From an uncultured Lachnospiraceae bacterium (GTDB lineage: Bacteria; Bacillota; Clostridia; Lachnospirales; Lachnospiraceae), in assembly GCA_949878435.1 (NCBI GenBank), contig CATLAK010000002.1, positions 1 through 64,000 of the forward strand: 64,000 bases of DNA, read 5' to 3'. The notes beneath the pieces were generated by a model. That model made no database searches. It was not told the origin of the DNA and worked only from the letters and a program-made list of their open reading frames with translations. Both the position numbers and the translations under genes were made by a program. Below are positions 24,951-34,342 of this stretch, piece by piece. The stretch's first letter is position 1, and every line of letters starts with the position of its first letter.

Positions 24951-27839
24951 ATGAAGACGATTGAAACTATCATTCAGAGATTAGGATATAGCAGATCAGA
25001 AAAATTATTCTATTTATCTGATATTGATAAATGTACTGATTTATCATGGCATGATAGAAGAGTGTTACGCGAATTGGCTCCTTATGCTGCTTACATTGTA
25101 GATGGAAATATACTTACGGTTTTTTTTGACGATTTAAATGATCGGGAGGATGCGGATATCCAAGGAAGGATATGGAATGCACAGATGCCGGTTGTTATTT
25201 CTGATGAAGGTAACTATATTAAAGTCTATAATGGAAGGAGCATGGTTCTAAATACTGATAAAAAGATTAGATTACGGGATATTATTGAATATGATTTAAG
25301 TCAATGCAATGAAAAAAATGCATTTTCGTATTGGAATGTGACCAACAGCCTGTCATTAGAACTTTACGAGAAAAGCATGGGTAAAAAAACTTTAAACGAG
25401 TTTTTAATTGATAATCTTAAATATATTACCAAAAAGTTAAAAGATGAATACAAAATTTCCTTTGCAAACAAGCTAATGCTGAGAGTATTGTTTATTCGGT
25501 ATTTGATTGACCGCGGTGTTGATATTGGGTATATGGGGCTTAATGGTAATGTCAAACATTCGCAGGAGACATTCCTGAATATTATCCAAAATAAGAATGA
25601 TTTTTTCGATTTGGTCAGTTATTTAAAAGCGAGATTTAATGGTAATCTGTTTGAAATGGATGAAAAGATGGAAAAGAGTGAGATAACACAAGAGGCTCTT
25701 TCTATGCTTCATGATTTTTTGACAGCTAAGGAAAAGATGAAAACGGGGCAGTTGTGCCTGTTCCCGTTTTATGATTTTAATATTATTCCAATTGAGTTAA
25801 TAAGTAATATCTATGAAATATTGTTAGGTAAAAAAAAGAAAGATAAAGATAAGGCATTTTATACACCGGAGTATTTGGTCGATTACATTGTAAATAGAAC
25901 AGTTGGAAATTACCTTGCCAATGAGAATGAGTGCAAGGTATTGGATCCTTCTTGTGGGTCGGGGATTTTCTTGGTTAAGTCGTTGCAAAAAATACTGGAA
26001 TGTAACGCTGATCCAAATGGTCTTTTACAGGATAAAGATAGAATTCATGCATTGGTTAAAGAAAACATATACGGGGTCGATTATAACGAGGAAGCTGTAG
26101 ACGTTACAATTTTTTCTATTTATGTTACACTTTTTGACTACCAGGATCCCAAGAGCTTAAAACAGTTTAAACTGCCCTTGCTAAAAAATGAAAACATTCT
26201 TTTTGGCGATTTTTTTGATAATGAGAAAATGAGGGCAATTGAAAATGTGGATTTCAAATTCATTTTAGGAAATCCGCCGTGGGGAAATATCGAGCAGCAG
26301 AAAAACTATAAGAAGTATTGTGAGGATAGAGATGTTATTGCGCAAAACGGTGAAATCAGTGTTGCTTTTTTGCTGAAGGTTCAGGAAATTGCAAATACAG
26401 ATACAGAATGTAGTTTAGTGGTTCCTTCAAAAATATTGTATAAGGGAAAGGGACCTTCTATAGCTTTAAGAAAAAGGTTATTGACCAATACGCAGTTAAA
26501 GCAGGTATTAGAAATCTCGGCCGTAAGGAAAGAAATTTTTAAAGGCGCAATAGCACCGGCAACTGTGCTTTCTTTTCTATGTAAAAAAAGTTCCCTGAAT
26601 CATAAAGTAGAGTACATAAGTTTAAAACCTAATAAATATTTAAAATTGTTTGGGGTTATTATGATTGAACCCAATGATGTCAAATATGTGAAGCAGACCT
26701 TGTTCTTGGAAAACGATGACTTGTGGAAGATACTGGTTTACGGCGGATACTGGGATTTTGAATTGCTTAGCAATATGCATGAAACGTTTAGATCGATTAA
26801 GGATATTGCAGCGGAACATGATTTGATCATGAAAAAAGGACTGCAGGATAATGACGGTGATAAGAAGGACGCCTCGCATCTGGTTGGAAGAAAAATTTTA
26901 GATTCTGATAAAGCGATAGATCATTTTTATTTTGATGATAGTGCATATTCAATATTTGAAAAAGATAAAATACATCGTCCCAGAATACCGGAAATCTATA
27001 AAGCGCCGTATGTCCTTTTTAAAAAGGGATTAGACTGTGAAGATTATTCTATAAGGGCGGTATATGCAGAAAAAGATTTTCTTTATAGGGAGACAATAAA
27101 TTGCATAAAAGGGTCGCAAGCCGATAAAAAAATTTTATTAAATTTATGTGGTATACTTAATTCCACGTTATTTTCTTATTTCAATTTAATGCTAGGATCC
27201 TCTGCAGGGATAGAAAGAGAACAAGTTTTTTTGGAGGAATTAGCTGAGTACCCTTATGCGTATAGTGACGAACTCGTTGAACTGGTCCAGCAATTACAAG
27301 AAGATTGCAAGGAGGATGGGGATGAATTACAGGATAAATTAAATAAATGCGTCATGAAGATGTATGGTTTGCAAAATAATCAGTTTGTTGATTATGCGCT
27401 ATCTGTACAGATCCCAATGCTTTGTGGAACATATCAGGAGTCGAAATGCAGTATAAAAATGATGAAAGAATATGCATCCATATTTTCTGAAATATGGAAT
27501 GAACATTTCACGCAAAGTGAAGTGCATTATGCAATAAATATTTATCCGGAGATAAAAGGAAAATTTGCAGCTTTGGAAGTAAAGTTTTCTTTAGAGAAAA
27601 TGGCGGAGTGCGTCAAAGTAGTTGGAAATATTGATGATGATATTAGCTTACTTACTGACTTTATGGTTTATCAGCTCAATGATTGTTTTTATCAGACGAA
27701 AAACATGATAGAGTTTTTGGAGGATTCATTTGTAATCGTAAAGCCTATAGAAGCAAAGAACTGGCATCCCGCAATGGCGGTAAAAGACAGTCATAAAGTT
27801 TTAAATGCAGTACTTCTGGGGAAGGAGGACTGCAGATGA
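24951..27839 (+). CDS. restriction-type N6-adenine DNA methyltransferase (Eco57I-like)
   Basis: From the ATG at 24951 (AAGGGGGT site seven bases upstream) the protein has 962 residues. Residues about 1-290 are an unassigned N-terminal region. The methyltransferase core has motif I near residue 330 (VLDPSCGSGIFLV) and the catalytic NPPW near 441 (ILGNPPWGN), typical of gamma-class m6A enzymes such as Eco57I. The C-terminal half (about 600-960) probably holds the target-recognition domain. An A+T-rich leader with TATATT-GT-AATATA at about 24907 could be an operator. Its stop overlaps a downstream nuclease-like gene that is frameshifted, so methylation may persist without cutting. Confidence 0.88.
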   Translation: MKTIETIIQRLGYSRSEKLFYLSDIDKCTDLSWHDRRVLRELAPYAAYIVDGNILTVFFDDLNDREDADIQGRIWNAQMPVVISDEGNYIKVYNGRSMVLNTDKKIRLRDIIEYDLSQCNEKNAFSYWNVTNSLSLELYEKSMGKKTLNEFLIDNLKYITKKLKDEYKISFANKLMLRVLFIRYLIDRGVDIGYMGLNGNVKHSQETFLNIIQNKNDFFDLVSYLKARFNGNLFEMDEKMEKSEITQEALSMLHDFLTAKEKMKTGQLCLFPFYDFNIIPIELISNIYEILLGKKKKDKDKAFYTPEYLVDYIVNRTVGNYLANENECKVLDPSCGSGIFLVKSLQKILECNADPNGLLQDKDRIHALVKENIYGVDYNEEAVDVTIFSIYVTLFDYQDPKSLKQFKLPLLKNENILFGDFFDNEKMRAIENVDFKFILGNPPWGNIEQQKNYKKYCEDRDVIAQNGEISVAFLLKVQEIANTDTECSLVVPSKILYKGKGPSIALRKRLLTNTQLKQVLEISAVRKEIFKGAIAPATVLSFLCKKSSLNHKVEYISLKPNKYLKLFGVIMIEPNDVKYVKQTLFLENDDLWKILVYGGYWDFELLSNMHETFRSIKDIAAEHDLIMKKGLQDNDGDKKDASHLVGRKILDSDKAIDHFYFDDSAYSIFEKDKIHRPRIPEIYKAPYVLFKKGLDCEDYSIRAVYAEKDFLYRETINCIKGSQADKKILLNLCGILNSTLFSYFNLMLGSSAGIEREQVFLEELAEYPYAYSDELVELVQQLQEDCKEDGDELQDKLNKCVMKMYGLQNNQFVDYALSVQIPMLCGTYQESKCSIKMMKEYASIFSEIWNEHFTQSEVHYAINIYPEIKGKFAALEVKFSLEKMAECVKVVGNIDDDISLLTDFMVYQLNDCFYQTKNMIEFLEDSFVIVKPIEAKNWHPAMAVKDSHKVLNAVLLGKEDCR

Positions 27840-28344
27840 AGGGGAGATTTAGTAAAAATATATTAGAGGCACTGCATCGGGCAAATTTTGAGAAAATTGC
27901 AAATAATTTGAGCTTGAAGTACCTGAAAATTATGCGGGCAATGGGAAGCATATTGGAAGAGTGGATATTCGTATCCTTTTAAAAAGTGATTTTGAAAAAG
28001 AAGATGCATATTATGTTATCGAATGTAAGAGAATTGACGGAACATCTGATTTGAATAAGAAATATGTAAAGGAAGGCGTTGCCAGATTTGTTACGCAAAA
28101 ATATTCTTCTTACTACGGTAGAAATATTATGCTTGGATTTGTTGTGAAAAAGGTTAATATGTCTGCTAATGCTAAGTTGATTGAGGGTATTCAAAATGCC
28201 GATTTAAACCAACACGTGCATGGAAATTTAAGGCTTGTTAAAAGTGAAGGGGTGACAGAAAGTTATAAGTGCATGTATCAAATACAGTCAGGGGAGTTAG
28301 AATTGCGGCATATTTTTTCAGATTATTCAAGTGTTATGCAGTAA
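27836..28344 (+). pseudogene. PD-(D/E)xK nuclease-like partner, frameshifted
   Basis: An ATG at 27836 overlaps the methyltransferase stop and has a strong GGAAGGAGG site. The first frame reads MKGRFSKNILEALHRANFEK and should shift by -1 near 27905 to continue FELEVPENYAGNGKHIGRVD. Without the shift it ends near 27985. The second frame has a PD-(D/E)xK nuclease core: Asp in GRVDIRIL, then YYVIECKRIDG (E-x-K), and runs to 28344. The alternative frame has stops just before 27907, so the shift point is narrow. It is either a disabling indel, a sequencing error or, less likely, recoding. Intact, it would be the restriction subunit of about 169 residues. Confidence 0.7.
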
Positions 28345-28389
28345 ACAATGGTCATCACAAGGACTTATGAAAAAGGAGGATATATCACA

Positions 28390-28968
28390 ATGGAAAACAA
28401 TCTCACAAGGCAGGAGGCGCTAGCACTGCTCAAAAAATACAACAAGGAACCGTTCCACATCCAGCACGCGCTCACGGTGGAAGGCGTCATGCGCTGGTAC
28501 GCTGGCGAGCAGGGCTATGCCGGGGAGGCGGATTACTGGGCAATCACAGGTCTTCTGCACGATATTGATTTTGAACTTTACCCGGAGCAGCACTGCTTAA
28601 AAGCGCCGGAACTATTGCGTGAAGGCGGCGCATCCGAAGATATGATTCATTCTGTCTGTTCCCATGGATATGGACTGTGCTGTGATGTGGAGCCGGAGCA
28701 TGAGATGGAAAAGATTCTTTTTGCGGTGGACGAGCTCACAGGACTGATCGGTGCGGCGGCGCTCATGCGTCCTTCTAAGAGCGTCATGGACATGGAAGCA
28801 TCCAGTGTAAAGAAGAAATTTAAAGATAAGAAGTTTGCCGCAGGCTGTTCCCGCGACGTCATAAGCAAGGGGGCGGAGATGCTTGGCTGGGAATTAAATG
28901 ATTTGTTTGAAAAGACGATTCTCGCCATGCGTTCCTGTGAAAAGCAAGTGCAGGAAGAGATGGCATAA
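28390..28968 (+). CDS. HD-domain hydrolase
   Basis: The 192-residue protein starts at the ATG at 28390, nine bases after AAGGAGG. HD-superfamily ligands are visible: His in FHIQHALTVEGV, the HD pair in TGLLHDIDFEL, His in VCSHGYG and Asp in FAVDELTGLI. The family includes metal-dependent phosphohydrolases acting on nucleotides. The stop is three bases before the DUF554 gene, so the two form an operon. The substrate is unknown. Confidence 0.88.
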   Translation: MENNLTRQEALALLKKYNKEPFHIQHALTVEGVMRWYAGEQGYAGEADYWAITGLLHDIDFELYPEQHCLKAPELLREGGASEDMIHSVCSHGYGLCCDVEPEHEMEKILFAVDELTGLIGAAALMRPSKSVMDMEASSVKKKFKDKKFAAGCSRDVISKGAEMLGWELNDLFEKTILAMRSCEKQVQEEMA

Positions 28969-28971
28969 ATC

Positions 28972-29697
28972 ATGATAGGATTAGGCACGCTGATCAATAC
29001 GGCGGGGGTCATCGCCGGCGGACTGATCGGCTTAGGACTTAAAAACGGCATCAGGAAGAATATGCAGGAGATTATGATGCAGGCATGCGGTGCAGCCACC
29101 ATTTTTATAGGCGGCGCCGGCGCGCTGTCCAAGATGCTGGTCTTTCAGGACGGGAAGATAGAGACGCAGGGAACCATGCTCCTTATCTTTTCCCTGGTTC
29201 TGGGTTCTCTTTTGGGGGAATGGATTGGCATCGAGCAAAAGATGGATCTGCTGGGAGAGAAGATTAAGAAGGCGGTCAAGGCAGAAAACGATCATCTGTT
29301 TGTAGAGGGCTTTGTAAATGTGTCCCTGATCATCTGTGTAGGGGCTATGGCAATCGTAGGCTCCATACAGGACGGCATCAGCGGCGACTATTCTCTCCTT
29401 GTGGCAAAGGCGATTCTGGATTTGATCATCGTGGTGGTGTTTGCTGCCACTTACGGAATCGGTGCAGTGTTTTCAGCCGTGCCGATTTTTATCTATCAGG
29501 GAGCCATCACTCTGGCGGCAGCCTTTTTGGGTTCCTTCGTCAGCGAGGCGGTGATTAATGAGCTGTCCTTTATCGGATCGGTGCTGATCTTCTGCGTAGG
29601 GGTCAACATTGGATTCGGAAAGAAATTCAGGGTTGGAAATATGCTGCCGGCGCTGCTGATACCGGTCGCGTATGAAGCCATACGGTCTTTTCTGTAG
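28972..29697 (+). CDS. DUF554 (YqgA-like) membrane protein
   Basis: The 241-residue protein has about seven hydrophobic segments and the family's start (MIGLGTLINTAGVIAGGLIG) and centre (CVGAMAIVGSIQDG). DUF554 proteins are putative transporters of unknown substrate. It is co-transcribed with the HD-domain gene. Hairpin element B begins 11 bases after the stop. Confidence 0.88.
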   Translation: MIGLGTLINTAGVIAGGLIGLGLKNGIRKNMQEIMMQACGAATIFIGGAGALSKMLVFQDGKIETQGTMLLIFSLVLGSLLGEWIGIEQKMDLLGEKIKKAVKAENDHLFVEGFVNVSLIICVGAMAIVGSIQDGISGDYSLLVAKAILDLIIVVVFAATYGIGAVFSAVPIFIYQGAITLAAAFLGSFVSEAVINELSFIGSVLIFCVGVNIGFGKKFRVGNMLPALLIPVAYEAIRSFL

Positions 29698-29707
29698 GGA
29701 AAGATAA

Positions 29708-30094
29708 CTTACAAAACAATGCCATTAAGTTTAGAGGGAAGCGCGGGCAGGACAGCAGTGACACGGAGCGGAGCGCGGACCAGGTACAGGGGAGCGTATA
29801 TCATATCGTTTCCAGTCTCCTCTCAAAATCGGATTTCACTAACAGAATTGGACGTAGGTGTTTCAAGGCGGACGGGTCGGAGCCAAGCGGCATCCTGCCT
29901 AATGGCTCCTAATCCGGCATCCGTGCCGGATTCCCCTGATACTCACCAATTCTGTAAGTGAAATTGCCGATTTTTCGCCAGAGACTGGAAACGATATGAT
30001 ATACGCTCCCCTGTACCTGATTCGCGCTCCGCTCCGTGTCACATTGCTGTCCTGCCCACGCTTCCCTCTAAACTTAATGACATTGTCTTACAAG
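29708..30094. repeat. giant hairpin element, copy B (112/114-base arms, 161-base conserved core)
   Basis: Arm 1 (29708-29819) and arm 2 (29981-30094) are near-perfect reverse complements, diverging mainly at their outer ends and at a few inner bases. The core (29820-29980), read on the minus strand, begins TGGCGAAAAATCGGCAATTT and carries a stem with loop ACGGAT, then GGAGCC...GGCAGGATGCC...GGCTCC, then CCGCCTTGAAACAC. All of these occur in the same order in copy A. The arms are unrelated to those of copy A. It sits between convergent genes, and the last codons of the minus-strand GNAT gene (30088-30094) lie inside arm 2. The small open frames across it are palindrome by-products. Confidence 0.9.
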
Positions 30095-30558
30095 ATGGTT
30101 TCCATTCCCACTTTCTGCGGTTTCAGACCGCAGGATTGATAGAATTTCATGGCGGTATCGTTTAAACTCCATACATTTAAGGTCACATTATAGCACCCTT
30201 TTTCTCTGGCAAAAGTAAGTACGTGTTCGTAAAGGCTTTTGCCGATATGCTGTCCTCTGATGGTTTCATCAACGCATAAATCGTCAATATACAATGTCTT
30301 GATATCCGTAAGGATATTGTCGTCGATATGCTGCTGAAAAATGCAGAACGCATATCCCAAAACCTTTCCTTGTTCATCCACGGCAGTAAAGATGGGGCGG
30401 CAGTCGTCGTGTATGATTGCGCGGAGCTGATCATCCGTATATTTTTTTGCCCCATATTTAAATAAATCGGGACGCCCTTTATGGTGCACCAGACATACCT
30501 GTTGCAGAAGATTGCCGATTCCGTCCATATCTTGTTCTTTAGCGCGTCTTATTTCCAT
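30088..30558 (-). CDS. GNAT-family N-acetyltransferase
   Basis: The start at 30558 has a GAGGAGC site; a longer in-frame start at 30630 lacks one. The 156-residue product has the GNAT signatures LYIDDLCVDETIRGQHIGKS (acetyl-CoA loop RGQHIG) and NVWSLNDTAMKFYQSCGLKP. The substrate is unknown; similar enzymes acetylate polyamines, antibiotics or proteins. Its stop overlaps the outer end of hairpin element B. A minus-strand terminator-like hairpin at 30664-30685 lies in its leader. Confidence 0.9.
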   Translation of the reverse strand: MEIRRAKEQDMDGIGNLLQQVCLVHHKGRPDLFKYGAKKYTDDQLRAIIHDDCRPIFTAVDEQGKVLGYAFCIFQQHIDDNILTDIKTLYIDDLCVDETIRGQHIGKSLYEHVLTFAREKGCYNVTLNVWSLNDTAMKFYQSCGLKPQKVGMETIL

Positions 30559-30663
30559 GATTTTTAGCTCCTCTTTATGTTGCAGATTGTGTTTGTGAAT
30601 GGGTAGTTGTTCTAAATATATGGCAATCAAACAAATGAAATATCGTTTAATAGCATATAAAAA

Positions 30664-30685
30664 AGCGGTAAATATTTTTACCGCT
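30664..30685 (-). terminator. terminator-like hairpin in the GNAT leader
   Basis: On the minus strand AGCGGTAAA / TTTACCGCT with a 4-base loop is followed by TTTTTTAT. A plausible minus-strand promoter (TAGACT, 17 bases, TAAACT) lies about 20 bases upstream of it, so transcripts would be short unless read-through occurs. It could act as an attenuator. Confidence 0.55.
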
Positions 30686-30741
30686 ACTCTATTGTCCAGT
30701 TTATCACATTTAAAAAATAAAGTCTAGTAATTTTTCCTTTT

Positions 30742-30770
30742 TTCACTACACTATAAATAGAGGATATAAT
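30742..30770 (+). promoter_or_regulatory. promoter of the helD-like gene
   Basis: TTCACT at 30742-30747 and TATAAT at 30765-30770 are 17 bases apart, followed 38 bases later by the HelD-like start codon with an AGGGGAGG site. Confidence 0.6.
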
Positions 30771-30808
30771 TAGAGTTTACGAAAAGGCAGAAGGGGAGGA
30801 AAGCATAG

Positions 30809-33800
30809 ATGCATGTAGAAGATGAAAAAGAAATTTTCGCAACATCCAGGCGGGAAGAGGAAAGCCACTTGGAACAGACGCTTGCTGTTATTAAGGATAA
30901 TATAAAAAATTACGGGCAGGAGATTGCGCGTATGCAAGGGGACATCGATGAGATGCTGGATCATTACCATGACAATGATCCGGAGGTATTTTCCATCTTA
31001 AATACTACGGTGACACTGCATGAACATATGAAGCGCGCGCTTATGCGCAATGAGAAAGCCTTGAGCAGACCGTATTTCGGAAGAATCATTTTTCATGATG
31101 CGCTCCTTGATAAGATGGAAACCTTATATATCGGAAGGGGCGGCATTTCAAAAGATACCACCAACCAGATTGTAATCGACTGGCGCGCGCCTGTGGCAAA
31201 TGCCTATTATGAAAATGGGATGGGCAGATGCAGTTACAAGGCGCCGGACGGCAGCCCAATCAAGATCGACTTGAAGAACAAGCGCACTTATGAGATTGAG
31301 AAGGGAAAGCTTTTAGACTATTTTGACAGTGAAGTGATTGCCAATGATGACCTGCTGACCAAGTATCTGGCAAAAAATAAACAGGCAGTCCTGGGGGAGA
31401 TCGTAGCCACCATTCAAAAGGAGCAGAATGAGATTATCAGGAAATCACCCTACCACAATATCATCGTGCAGGGAGTGGCAGGGAGCGGCAAAACGACGGT
31501 AGCCATGCACCGCATTTCTTATATTTTGTACAATTACAAGGAACGGTTTAAGCCAGATGATTTTTATATTGTGGGAAGCAACAGGATGCTGTTAGAGTAT
31601 ATTACCGGAGTGCTGCCGGACCTGGACGTATATGGGGTGCGGCAGATGACCATGGAACAGCTTTTCACAAGGCTTTTGTACGAGGATTGGGAGGAAGGCA
31701 GATATAGGATAAAAAGTCTTGATAAAAATGGAAACAGGGAAATTGCCAAGGGCAGTAAGAAATGGTTTGAAGATTTGGAAAAGTATTGTCAGAGGGTGGA
31801 AGCGGAAGCGATTTCCCGAGATAGCGTCTATCTGAACAGAAAACAGTTTGTGGAGGGCATAAAGGATGGCAAGGCTGGGGTGTTCGACGAGAGGAAGGAA
31901 GGGGAGGAGGCGCCTCAAAGTCTGGTCTGTCTGTTGGATGGAGAAACCATAGAGACATACGTGAGGGATAATCCGGCTGTGTCCATTCAAAATAAGATCA
32001 ATATGCTGAATAAGCGTCTGGTCAGTAAAATCAAAGATGAATTTTTAAGAAAAGGTCTTCAATATACAGAGGCGGAGCGAAAGGCAATTCTAAAAGCGTA
32101 CAGGGGAAGATTCGGGGGGAGAATCTGGAAGCGTTCCATCTATGAGATGTATCAGGAATTTATGAACGGACAGATGAAAAAGGGATATGCGGTGGAACTG
32201 CCAGAGGAGGCATTTGACGTATATGATCTTGCGGCGCTTTCCTATCTGTACAAGCGGGTGAAGGAAAAGGACGTCATCAGCGAGGCGCATCATGTGGTCA
32301 TCGACGAGGCGCAGGATTTTGGAATGATGGCGTATTGCGCTTTAAAATTCTGCATGACAGGATGCACCTACACCGTTATGGGGGATGTCTCCCAGAACAT
32401 ACACTTTGGTTATGGATTGAATGACTGGGAAGAGTTAAGAAAGCTGCTTCTGCCGGATGCCATGGACAGTTTTGGAATCTTAAAGAAGAGTTACCGGAAC
32501 ACCGTGGAAATCTCGGACTTTGCCACCAATATTCTGCATCACGGACAGTTTTCCATCTATCCCGTGGAACCCATCATAAGGCACGGGAGCCCGGTCAGGG
32601 TGCAGCAGCTTTCCGACCGCAAAGCGCTGATCAAGGAAGCAGCCCACACCTGCAAGGACTGGCAGGCGAAAGGGCTTGATACCATTGCCGTCGTCTGCCG
32701 GAACAAGGCGCAGGCAGCAACGACCGCCGCAGAACTTAAGGCGTATGTGGAAATCCTGGAAAGCGATATGGAAAAGGCGGTATTCGGAAGCGGAATCATG
32801 GTGCTGCCGGTGGAATACACGAAAGGACTGGAATTTGACGCGGTTCTGATTTTGGATCCCACCAAAGCGGCGTATCCGGAAGACGACGGACACGCCAGGC
32901 TGCTTTACGTGGCGGCGACCCGCGGGCTGCATGAATTGTGCATTCTCCATGTGGGGAACCCCACGGAACTTATCATGCAAAAACCCCTGCGCGCAAAAAA
33001 TATACCGGATAAACCGGCAGCTGCAGTGTTAAAAGAGGGAAAAGAAAAGGAAAGGAAGAAAACACCTCTAAGCGGCACACAGGTGCAGACGAAAAACCCC
33101 GTTCTTACGCCTGATGACAGCAGAATAGGACAGCGGCAGGACAGAATGGCAGCAGGGATGTCAGCCGCAAGGAAAAGACCCGTTGCAACTGTAGCCAGCA
33201 GGCAGACGCCGGAGGATAAGAAGCCGTTTATCATAAGGCACACGGGAACCTCTTATGAAAAACAGACAAAAAAGCAGGTCAAGGAGGCGGCTCAGGCAGC
33301 GGTAAAGCCTCAATCTATGATAATCAAACGCACGCCAGAGCGGACGGGACATGCCTTTGGGGATTTGCCGGCAACGGAACTGCTGCGTCCGGCAGGGCAT
33401 GGGAAGATAGACCTTGCGGTGCGCTGGACGGCAAAACGGGCGGATGGCGTGTATCTTCAAAGCCGTTATGGAACATTGCGTTTAAGTCCTGTCAGAAGCG
33501 ATATCATCCGTGTGACTTTTGCCAAGGGGGGAAATATCGCGGAAAGGACAGATGACCGGATTGCTGTTTCCGGGACAGAGCGTATGTGGATGTACAAGGA
33601 AAATGCAAATGTGGTGGAACTTTATACGGACGCACTGTACCTTACGGTAGACAAAGCAGGCGGCGCTATCAGCTATAGGACACGGGATAAAAAGCTGTTG
33701 CTTTCAGAGCGGGCGCGGGAGTGCAGACAGATAGAAAACGGACCGGACGGAAAAATGCGGAGTTGGCTTTATCTTGACTGGCAGAAGAAAGAGACCCTGT

Positions 33801-34087
33801 ACGCTGCGGGAGGAGAAGGACAGGCAGGGATAAAGCTGCAGGCGGCAGCCCGGTACATTTCCCACGGAGAGCATGCACAGCAACTGCCATTTTTGATTTC
33901 AGATAAAGGATACGGGATCCTGCCGGTTACAGAGGCGGACTGCCTATTCTGCAATATTCCGGCATATGGTTCCTATCTCTATACGGAAAATAAGGACCAG
34001 ATGGATTATTACTTTATCGGAGGAGGAACGCAGAAGGCGATTATGGATGGGTATGCGCTTTTATGCAGGAGGAATTATAAAATATAA
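30809..34087 (+). CDS. helD: HelD-like UvrD/Rep-family helicase fused to a GH31 N-terminal-like domain
   Basis: The 1092-residue protein starts as a HelD/IVA-type helicase: an N-terminal coiled coil (about residues 1-75), Walker A near 222-229 (QGVAGSGKTTVAMHR), DExx-like VVIDEAQDFG near 500, and the UvrD motifs GILKKSYRNT, VEYTKGLEFDAV and LYVAATRG, ending about residue 735. HelD proteins recycle RNA polymerase from stalled complexes. A Lys/Pro/Thr-rich linker of about 105 residues follows. The last 250 residues resemble the beta-sandwich that precedes the barrel in GH31 glucosidases (SRYGTLRLSPVRSDIIRVTF, then LPFLISDKGYGILP and QMDYYFIGGG). The GH31 catalytic barrel is absent. HelD proteins normally have about 700-770 residues, so the tail is an unusual addition. 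Confidence 0.85.
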   Translation: MHVEDEKEIFATSRREEESHLEQTLAVIKDNIKNYGQEIARMQGDIDEMLDHYHDNDPEVFSILNTTVTLHEHMKRALMRNEKALSRPYFGRIIFHDALLDKMETLYIGRGGISKDTTNQIVIDWRAPVANAYYENGMGRCSYKAPDGSPIKIDLKNKRTYEIEKGKLLDYFDSEVIANDDLLTKYLAKNKQAVLGEIVATIQKEQNEIIRKSPYHNIIVQGVAGSGKTTVAMHRISYILYNYKERFKPDDFYIVGSNRMLLEYITGVLPDLDVYGVRQMTMEQLFTRLLYEDWEEGRYRIKSLDKNGNREIAKGSKKWFEDLEKYCQRVEAEAISRDSVYLNRKQFVEGIKDGKAGVFDERKEGEEAPQSLVCLLDGETIETYVRDNPAVSIQNKINMLNKRLVSKIKDEFLRKGLQYTEAERKAILKAYRGRFGGRIWKRSIYEMYQEFMNGQMKKGYAVELPEEAFDVYDLAALSYLYKRVKEKDVISEAHHVVIDEAQDFGMMAYCALKFCMTGCTYTVMGDVSQNIHFGYGLNDWEELRKLLLPDAMDSFGILKKSYRNTVEISDFATNILHHGQFSIYPVEPIIRHGSPVRVQQLSDRKALIKEAAHTCKDWQAKGLDTIAVVCRNKAQAATTAAELKAYVEILESDMEKAVFGSGIMVLPVEYTKGLEFDAVLILDPTKAAYPEDDGHARLLYVAATRGLHELCILHVGNPTELIMQKPLRAKNIPDKPAAAVLKEGKEKERKKTPLSGTQVQTKNPVLTPDDSRIGQRQDRMAAGMSAARKRPVATVASRQTPEDKKPFIIRHTGTSYEKQTKKQVKEAAQAAVKPQSMIIKRTPERTGHAFGDLPATELLRPAGHGKIDLAVRWTAKRADGVYLQSRYGTLRLSPVRSDIIRVTFAKGGNIAERTDDRIAVSGTERMWMYKENANVVELYTDALYLTVDKAGGAISYRTRDKKLLLSERARECRQIENGPDGKMRSWLYLDWQKKETLYAAGGEGQAGIKLQAAARYISHGEHAQQLPFLISDKGYGILPVTEADCLFCNIPAYGSYLYTENKDQMDYYFIGGGTQKAIMDGYALLCRRNYKI

Positions 34088-34342
34088 AAGTAAATACAAA
34101 AGAGCCGCCACGTAGCCTTTATACGGTACTGGCGGAAAGGGAGATCAAGCAAAAATGAATGGAATTGTGTGTGGAGGTGTGATAAGATAACATCGTTGGA
34201 CAATTCAACAAATCAGAATTCGTTGGGGAATTATGACAGAGCAAACAGAGCGATGAGTTTCCGTTTATCGGGGAGCCTTGAAAGCAAAGAAAATAATTTG
34301 TCGATTTTTAAACCTTTTATGATGTGAAGGAGAAGATAAAAA

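Noticed and set aside
29719-29961. 80-codon frame across hairpin copy B
   Set aside because: It crosses the arm-core boundary and shares no frame with copy A, so it is not protein coding.
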